Source of the DNA: Warburgia ugandensis
Lineage: Eukaryota > Streptophyta > Magnoliopsida > Canellales > Canellaceae
NCBI GenBank assembly: GCA_035236585.1
Contig: CP141127.1
Coordinates: 71,529,495-71,593,494 of the forward strand
Direction: 5' to 3'
DNA length: 64,000 bases
Part shown: positions 60,881 to 64,000 of the stretch, piece after piece
Layout: the number at the start of each line of letters is the position of its first letter
How positions within the stretch are numbered: position 1 is the first letter of the stretch
Translations under genes and position numbers: made by a program
The notes under the pieces: model-generated
Told to the model about the DNA's origin: nothing
Database searches by the model: none
Seen by the model: the letters and a program-made list of their open reading frames with translations, nothing else

Positions 60881-60925
60881 CTGAAAGGGGAAGAACCAAG
60901 AGGGAGGGAAGAACAGGCTTACCTG
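60881..60925 (-). promoter_or_regulatory. Conserved GTAAG...CAG cassette in the solo LTR
   Basis: On the minus strand CAG/GTAAGCC is followed by pyrimidine-rich text and TTTCAG/GCTAGATCC, with 42 nt from GT to AG, matching the cassettes at 15775 and 42086. Confidence 0.4.
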
Positions 60926-61186
60926 GGCAGCTTGGGGATGCCCTTTTTCTCGGTGGTGGAACCCTCTTTCCATCTGAAACTTCCTGCTCACCGGAAAACT
61001 CGAAGAAAGGGGAAAACCTCATTGCCAAGACTGGAAAGGAGAAAGGGGGCATGGGAAATGGCAATGGCCGGCCTGACTTGGGCCTGGCTGTTTCCAAAAA
61101 ACACAGAGAGATGGGTTTCCAATTTTTGCCGAAAACCCCAGTCCAAAAGTTGCTAGAAAATCGTGTTTTTGAGAGGGGGAGATGGG

Positions 61187-61196
61187 GTTTTTATAG
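61187..61196 (-). promoter_or_regulatory. TATA box of the solo LTR
   Basis: CTATAAAAAC on the minus strand, followed by CCC, at the conserved place. Confidence 0.6.
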
Positions 61197-61636
61197 CCCT
61201 GCTATGGCGGTGCTGCCAATGGTGGTGCCGCCCTTGGCGGTAGTAGATCCCTCTGGAAAAATTGAGATTTGAGGGTTTCTAGATAAATCTGGGGAGGAAG
61301 ACGACAGGGGGTGCCATTATCAAAACGGCCCCCTGCGTTTTTCGTCTTTTTCGTTTTTCTATTTAAATTTCAGAAATACCCCTATCTTTAAACGGCCGTA
61401 ACTTCTTCATACGAACTCCGTTTTGGGTGATTTTTGAGGCGTTGGATTCCATTTTTTGAGTAGAATCTAATGGTACCAAGTTTCCTTAAAAATTCCTTCA
61501 TTTACTATTTTAAATAAAGTGAAACATTTAACACAGTTCATGTCCTATAAAATATCCAATTTTTGTTAAAAATACCGTAAATTGCTCAGGCATTACATAA
61601 TAAAACACCTTTGCCATGTGTATCCTTCCAACATGC

Positions 61637-61735
61637 AAGAATTCTTTGTCCATACAGGGATGCAATGCAGTACCTCGAACTAATAACCTAGTTACAAGAG
61701 AAGTGCCTCAACCTAACCATTAGGCTATACTAGCT
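61637..61735 (-). repeat. tRNA-derived SINE-like remnant
   Basis: The minus strand has TAGCCTAATGGTTAGG, close to a tRNA A box. About 45 bp on comes TTAGTTCGAGGTAC, close to a B box. The sequence cannot fold into a proper acceptor stem by eye and lacks a clear anticodon arm, so it is better read as a SINE head than as a tRNA gene. The ends were not determined. Confidence 0.4.
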
Positions 61736-61879
61736 TTTGTGCTATATTAGACATACAGTGAGAATATTAAAATAAGAAAATATGTTTTTAGCCAAAAGTC
61801 TCAATGAAAGAATAACTAGTATAAGGAGCAATTAAATTACGAAAAAATAATTGGTAACTCTATAATACATATGAGGTGC

Positions 61880-62830
61880 ATATCCTGTCTTGTTCATCTT
61901 CTTATGAAGATCCTAAAGCAAGAAGTATACTCCCTTCGTTTGGCTATGAGATTTATCACTTCTAAAAAATACATGAATCCTATCACCCACCTCAACCCAA
62001 CTTTAGCCTCGCTTTTTCTTTAATCCCTTGTCTTTCATCTTCAGTTTCACCATCTCCACTCTTTCCATAGACCTACTGAATATATTCGACAACAACAGAT
62101 AAGTCCCTTCGTTAAGGCCACTTCCAAAAGCCTCTTTTCTACAAGCTTTCCTTTCCTAGCATTCCCACAAATTACACCCACTAAGAAGAGCACTCCACAC
62201 ACATGCCGACCGCTTGGTCTTCAGCCCATCTATGAATTTCACAGCTTCCCTGAACCATCCAGCTCGTCCAAGTAGATCGACCAAGCAAGCATAATGATAT
62301 TCTCTTGTTTCAATTGATCCACCTCTTATCAACTCATCAAAGCACTTCAGCTCCTCATCAACAAAACCTAAGTGGCTACATACCGAGAGCAAACCAACAT
62401 ATGTAACGTCATTGGGTTTGAACCCATTTTCCCGCATTTGTTCAAGCAAGCCAATCTCCTCCTGACCATATCCATGATGAGCATGGGCAGTAATCATCCC
62501 AGTCCAGGATGCCAACTACCAAGTCCTTGTGGTTTGACCCATCAAACATCTCTCAAGCAATAACAATATCACTAGATTTCGTACACATGGTTATTATAGC
62601 TGATTCTACAAAGGCACTGAACTGAAACATTGTTTTGTTTATGATTTGATGAGTCTACCTTCCCTCTCCAAGACTAGCTTAAATGCTACAAGCACTTAAA
62701 CACTAGTAAAAGCTACCTTATTAGGCTTAATCCCACCCTTCTTCATTCTCGAGAAGATTTTCAATACTTGCTCGCACTACCCTTCTTTCATGTATCCATT
62801 GATCAATGTGTTGCCAATGCCGGTTCTAAG
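61880..62830 (-). pseudogene. PPR protein gene remnant (PLS class, E/E+ type)
   Basis: On the minus strand, from 62830 leftwards, pentatricopeptide text appears: NTLINGYMKEG, then SRMKKGGIKPNKVAFTSV. An open stretch at 62156-62515 follows (WTGMITAHAHHGYGQEEIGL, GFKPNDVTYVGLLSVCSHLG, YHYACLVDLLGRAGW, VWSALLSGC). E and E+ type text comes next at about 61885-62150 (KLVEKRLLEVAL, TYLLLSNIFSRS, SWVEVGDRIHVF, LHKKMNKT). Such proteins edit or process organelle RNA. Frameshifts, stops and the lack of any N-terminal part show a pseudogene fragment. It is the only host-gene-derived sequence recognised. Confidence 0.85.
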
Positions 62831-62879
62831 CCCGGATGAAAAAGGAGGAGGGTCTTGCATCAGGTGCAAACCGACAAGG

Positions 62880-63120
62880 AGGAAGTTGAAGATGATTTTG
62901 TTATTTCTTTCTTATAAATGAATATGCATTTGTATATTAGTTTGTGAGGAAGAAATGAAAACCATCTCCAGCTTCTTAAAATACAGTCACCCTTGCGTCT
63001 GGTAGCCAACCGGCAAGGGTTAAGCTGAAGATGATTTTGTTATTTCTTTTCTACTTACAAATGAAAGTTTTTAAGGAAGGAATGAAATCATCATTAGCTT
63101 TTTAAAACTATGGCATCCCC
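62880..63120. repeat. Imperfect duplication of about 135 bp
   Basis: GAAGATGATTTTGTTATTTCTTT occurs near 62888 and 63024, each followed by TACAAATGAAAG- or ATAAATGAATA-like text and a GGAAG.AATGAAA segment. It probably belongs to the 5' untranslated part of the LINE. Confidence 0.65.
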
Positions 63121-63128
63121 AACATGAC

Positions 63129-64000
63129 ATGAATCGAAAACTGACATTCCCTCAAGCTAGGGCGTTCCCCATAAGCAACACACTGCATCAAATCCCGAGT
63201 GCGGTGAAAAATACGCAAGGGTTGCTAGGGCATTCTCCCAGAAGCGACGCGTTGCATCGGATCTTGGGTGTAGTGAAAAGTGGGCAAGGGTTGCTAGAGC
63301 GTCCCCTCGGAAGCGACGCGCTACATCAGAACCCAGGTGTAGTAAAAAGTGGACATGGGTTCATACCATGGAGGTTGAGAAAAGCAGTAGTAAATAGGGT
63401 ATCTCCAGAACATAAGATTCGCATCGCTACATGGAATATAGAGACATTGACAGGTAAGAGTTTGGAGTTAGCAGATGCAATGAAACGTAGAAGAGTCAAC
63501 ATCGCTTGTATTCAAGAAACCAAGTGGAAAGGGGCTAAAGTTAGAGAAATAGATGGGTATAAATTATGGTACGTAGGAAAGGAAAATAACAGAAATGGCG
63601 TAGGAATATTAGTGGATGAGGAATTAAAGGATAAATTTGTGGACGTTAAAAGAATCAATGATAGAATAATAATAATAATAATAACTGTTCTAGGAGAGCA
63701 GATTATAAATGTTATAAGTGCATACGCACCACAAGTAGGGTTACAAGATATAATGAAGAGATAGTTTTGGGAAGATATGGAGGGAGTCATACAAGAAATT
63801 CCCAACACTGAGGGGATATTTATAAGAGCAGACTTAAATGGCCATGTAGAAAAAGATAAGGAAGGATATGATAAAATACAAGGAGGGTATGGTATAGGTG
63901 CCGGAAATGAGATGGGGGAGAATATCCTCGATTTTGCTTTGTCATATAACATGTCCATTACAAATACACTCTTTAAGAAGAGGGATGAACACTTAATAAC
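63129..64000 (+). pseudogene. RTE-type LINE, 5' part with endonuclease (runs off the window)
   Basis: The frame opens at the ATG 63129. Residues 10-80 are a 23-residue repeat (see next entry). From about residue 95 an AP-type endonuclease begins: IRIATWNIETLTGKS, NIACIQETKWKGAKV, GVGILVDEELKDKF, INVISAYAPQVGL. A TAG stop follows MKR at 63762-63764. The same frame then continues to the window end (FWEDMEGVIQEIPNTEG, ADLNGHVEKD, LDFALSYNMSI). The catalytic Asn, Glu, Tyr and Asp positions visible so far are kept. This enzyme nicks target DNA to prime LINE reverse transcription. An AAT run at 63669-63684 encodes a stretch of isoleucines. The reverse transcriptase would lie beyond 64000. Confidence 0.88.
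63174..63366 (+). repeat. 69-bp tandem repeat encoding 23-residue units in the LINE
   Basis: Units start at 63174, 63243 and 63312, with cores GCGACGCGTTGCATC and GTGTAGTGAAAAGTGG. The length is a multiple of three and the units stay in frame with the endonuclease. They give SDALHRILGVVKSGQGLL-like repeats. Confidence 0.85.

Larger units (their letters stand above)
58874..61597 (-). mobile_element. Del-like solo LTR, minus orientation
   Basis: It starts TGTGACGACCC and ends CAGGCATTACA, 2724 bp, with the duplication TAATA at 58869-58873 and 61598-61602. On the minus strand it reads TGTAATGCCTGAGC at its start. The TATA box is near 61187-61196, and the GTAAG...CAG cassette at 60881-60925. The GC-rich middle at 60420-61100 gives several open frames on both strands that are not genes. 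Confidence 0.95.

Noticed and set aside
60503-61272. Cluster of open frames on both strands
   Set aside because: GC-rich LTR sequence lacks stops by chance; no domain is visible.
61672-61735. Functional tRNA gene
   Set aside because: A and B boxes are only approximate and no acceptor stem or anticodon loop can be drawn.
63174-63366. CRISPR-like array
   Set aside because: Three directly adjoining 69-bp units without spacers, in a plant LINE.

Overview
The window is intergenic, transposon-dense nuclear DNA of a flowering plant. Evidence: Athila-type and Del/Tekay-type Ty3/gypsy retrotransposons, an En/Spm (CACTA) transposon, an RTE-type LINE and a decayed plant PPR gene. No intact host gene, rRNA or functional tRNA gene is visible. 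The species cannot be told from the sequence. Almost every coding feature is on the minus strand and broken.

Layout. (1) 1-1251 is a 441-bp tandem repeat and 1252-2233 is unassigned flank. (2) 2234-32051 is one four-level nest. An outer Athila element (LTRs 2239-4443 and 29933-32046, target-site duplication CTCAA) holds an inner Athila element (LTRs 6051-8100 and 20888-22962). The inner element is split by a Del-like solo LTR (15124-19971, duplication CATTT), and that solo LTR is split by an Athila-like solo LTR (17158-19409, duplication ATTAT). (3) 32052-39850 holds older debris: an Athila leader remnant, two related LTR ends, and a second CACTA gene fragment with a Transposase_24-like domain. 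(4) About 39850-54272 is a CACTA element on the minus strand. Its TNP2-type transposase gene is interrupted by a solo LTR (41426-44047, duplication GAAAG) and by a pol-less chromovirus with three LTRs (45520-52096, flanks CTGTC/CTGAC). (5) 54273-58873 is a decayed Del-like gag/protease with LTR sequence. (6) 58874-61597 is a third solo LTR (duplication TAATA). (7) 61598-64000 holds a tRNA-derived SINE-like remnant, a PPR pseudogene and the 5' part of an RTE-type LINE that runs off the window.

How it fits together. The region works as a stratigraphic record rather than a gene set. Each insertion can be ordered by what it interrupts, and five insertions keep a recognisable 5-bp target duplication. 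The most informative signals are three. Two nested Athila copies share the same disabling changes, so that lineage apparently moved with help from other copies. A chromovirus derivative has gag fused almost directly to the last part of pol. A 41-42 nt GTAAG...CAG cassette is conserved in the three solo LTRs.
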